Assembly: GCA_028708105.1 (NCBI GenBank)
Contig: JAQVZR010000057.1
Location: 1 to 8,381, forward strand
Direction: 5' to 3'
Source of the DNA: Desulfoplanes sp.
GTDB lineage: Bacteria; Desulfobacterota; Desulfovibrionia; Desulfovibrionales; Desulfomicrobiaceae
DNA: 8,381 nucleotides
Below the pieces are notes generated by a model. The model searched no databases and was not told where the DNA came from. It saw only the letters and a list, made by a program, of their open reading frames with translations. The translations under genes and the position numbers were made by a program. Below, one piece after another: positions 7,429 to 8,381 of this stretch; the stretch's first letter is position 1; every line of letters begins with the position of its first letter.

Positions 7429-7866
7429 TTACAGGCTGACTGCTTTTTGATAATCCCTTGCCAGAGGACTCGGGCCCAACGTCCGGATCTTTTCCGTAAA
7501 ATCAGTCACAACTTTTTGAAATTTCTGGGCCTCGGCAGACGATATCCACGCCAGATGCAACCGGTCCTCCAACCCGACAAAACCGAGCAATTCCTGAAGG
7601 AAGGTCATCTTCTTTTGGGTCATGTAATTACCGTACAGGTAATGGCAGTCACCGATGTGTCAGCCGCCCACCAGCACGCCGTCCGCCCCTTCCTGAAAGG
7701 CTTTGAAAATATAATGGGGGGATACCGCTCCCGAACACATCACCCTGACGGGACGGATATTCGGGGGATAGCTCAGCCGGCTCACACCGGCCAAATCGGC
7801 CGCCCCATACGCGCACCAATTGCAGAGAAAGGCCACTATTTTAGGTTCATACGTTGTATTTTGCAT
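7429..7866 (-). CDS. mvhD: MvhD-type iron-sulfur adapter subunit, selenocysteine-containing
   Basis: A 145-residue protein of the MvhD/VhuD family, the small iron-sulfur subunit that docks a hydrogenase or formate dehydrogenase onto HdrA. It is read through TGA at 7660-7662 as selenocysteine 69. Motifs are [15 protein letters not shown] (Cys15, Cys18), VMCSG (Cys44) and [12 protein letters not shown]69[12 protein letters not shown] (Cys74). In homologues Sec69 is a Cys or Sec, and the GGC/U-H-x-GDCHY block is the family hallmark. Without readthrough the protein would stop after 68 residues, just before its most conserved segment, and the remaining 76 residues match the family C-terminus. Length is normal (about 140). 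The ATG at 7866 has AAGGAG seven bases upstream, and the gene starts 14 bases after hdrA ends, so it is in one operon. Electrons would pass via this subunit to the HdrA flavin. Confidence 0.92.
7627..7662 (-). promoter_or_regulatory. Selenocysteine UGA and SECIS-like stem-loop in mvhD
   Basis: After the UGA at 7660-7662 the mRNA can form AUUACC-UGUAC-GGUAAU (7643-7627), a perfect six-pair stem with a five-base loop containing GU. The loop begins 23 bases after the UGA, within the range accepted for bacterial SECIS elements. The stem is shorter, and the loop a few bases further away, than in fdhA. Confidence 0.72.
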
Positions 7867-7880
7867 TCCTGGTCTCCTTG

Positions 7881-8381
7881 TTACAGACGCACGGATATCG
7901 CGTTATGTATCTGGGCATAGAACTGCTTGGGGGTGAATCCCATGACAATGGGTGCCTCGGACGGACAGGTTGCCGCGCACACGCCGCAGCCCTTACACAG
8001 AGCCGGATTCACCGACGCCACATGCGTGTCGTAGTCAACGGCAATGGCACCGTAGGGACAGGCGTCCACACACGCCCAGCAGCCGGTACAACGGTCTGCA
8101 TCAATGGAGGAAACAATCCCCCCTACTGTAATGTGATCCTTGGACAGAATCGTTACTGCCCGGGATGCAGCTGCCAGGGATTGGGCAATGCTCTCGTCTA
8201 TGGGCTTGGGATAATGGGCCATGCCGCAGACAAAAAGCCCCTCACTGGCAAAATCAACGGGACGCAGTTTCTGATGGGCCTCCTGGAACCAGCCGTCGTT
8301 GTCAAAAGGCACCTTGAAGAGCTGGGCCAGGGTCTCATCCCTATTGGAGACAATGGCCGTTGCCAGACAAACCATATCCGG
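7881..8381 (-). CDS. hdrA: HdrA-like heterodisulfide reductase subunit A, C-terminal part (cut by window edge)
   Basis: The last 166 residues of an HdrA-type flavin/iron-sulfur protein. The frame is open to the right edge (it begins Pro-Asp-Met-Val), so the Met at 8375 is not the start. The segment [21 protein letters not shown] and the stretch [22 protein letters not shown] are characteristic of the HdrA C-terminal half. They are followed by two 4Fe-4S motifs, [12 protein letters not shown] and [12 protein letters not shown], near the end. HdrA carries FAD and is the bifurcating centre in MvhADG-HdrABC and related Hdr complexes; the FAD domain lies outside the window. In this operon it should receive electrons from MvhD. 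Stop TAA is at 7881-7883 and mvhD follows after 14 bases. Whether hdrB and hdrC lie further upstream cannot be seen. HdrA of this group can contain a selenocysteine, but none is visible in this part. Confidence 0.9.
   Translation of the reverse strand, partial: PDMVCLATAIVSNRDETLAQLFKVPFDNDGWFQEAHQKLRPVDFASEGLFVCGMAHYPKPIDESIAQSLAAASRAVTILSKDHITVGGIVSSIDADRCTGCWACVDACPYGAIAVDYDTHVASVNPALCKGCGVCAATCPSEAPIVMGFTPKQFYAQIHNAISVRL

Noticed and set aside
6810..7439. 209-residue open frame on the plus strand
   Set aside because: Antisense to the iron-sulfur protein gene with well-placed Cys motifs; it has no family resemblance.
7429..7623. Separate 64-residue gene starting at ATG 7623
   Set aside because: It is the C-terminal part of mvhD after the Sec codon; the 12 residues between the UGA and this ATG match the family motif.

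Overview
All recognisable genes lie on the minus strand, so the window reads from right to left. Gene content points to an anaerobic, selenocysteine-using bacterium, most likely a sulfate-reducing deltaproteobacterium of the Desulfobacterales type. The reasons are a heterodisulfide-reductase-like HdrA next to an MvhD-type adapter, a cytosolic-type formate dehydrogenase, and two in-frame UGA codons that read as selenocysteine. The taxonomic call is an inference from gene content; no rRNA or tRNA is present.

Region 1 (8381 to about 3450) looks like a formate/electron-transfer operon: the C-terminal end of hdrA (cut by the window edge), mvhD, an iron-sulfur protein with an FrhB/FdhB-like N-terminus, a selenocysteine formate dehydrogenase catalytic subunit (fdhA), and a formate/nitrite-family channel (focA). 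A good intrinsic terminator closes it at 3451-3489. Both mvhD and fdhA are interrupted by a UGA codon in the family's active or metal-binding motif, each followed by a stem-loop with a GU-containing loop at a distance suited to a bacterial SECIS element. Conventional gene calling would break each into two pieces; here each is given as one gene. A likely scheme is that FocA moves formate across the membrane, FdhA oxidises it (or reduces CO2), and electrons pass through the Fe-S protein and MvhD to the flavin of HdrA, which in related complexes bifurcates or confurcates electrons.

Region 2 (3450 to 3152) is an AT-rich intergenic stretch in front of a signalling unit. I found no convincing promoter there.

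Region 3 (3151 to 1) holds a large soluble multi-sensor histidine kinase of the HisKA_2 type (GAF-PAS-PAS-GAF-PAS-HisKA_2-HATPase), followed after 116 bases by the start of a response regulator receiver domain. That receiver reading frame is broken by an 8-base A/T homopolymer at 59-66, which is either a genuine frameshift or a sequencing error, and it runs off the left edge. The kinase region is visibly more AT-rich than the metabolic operon.

The strongest observations are the two adjacent selenoprotein genes and the formate-linked Hdr module they imply. The components belong to known families; the arrangement is what deserves follow-up.
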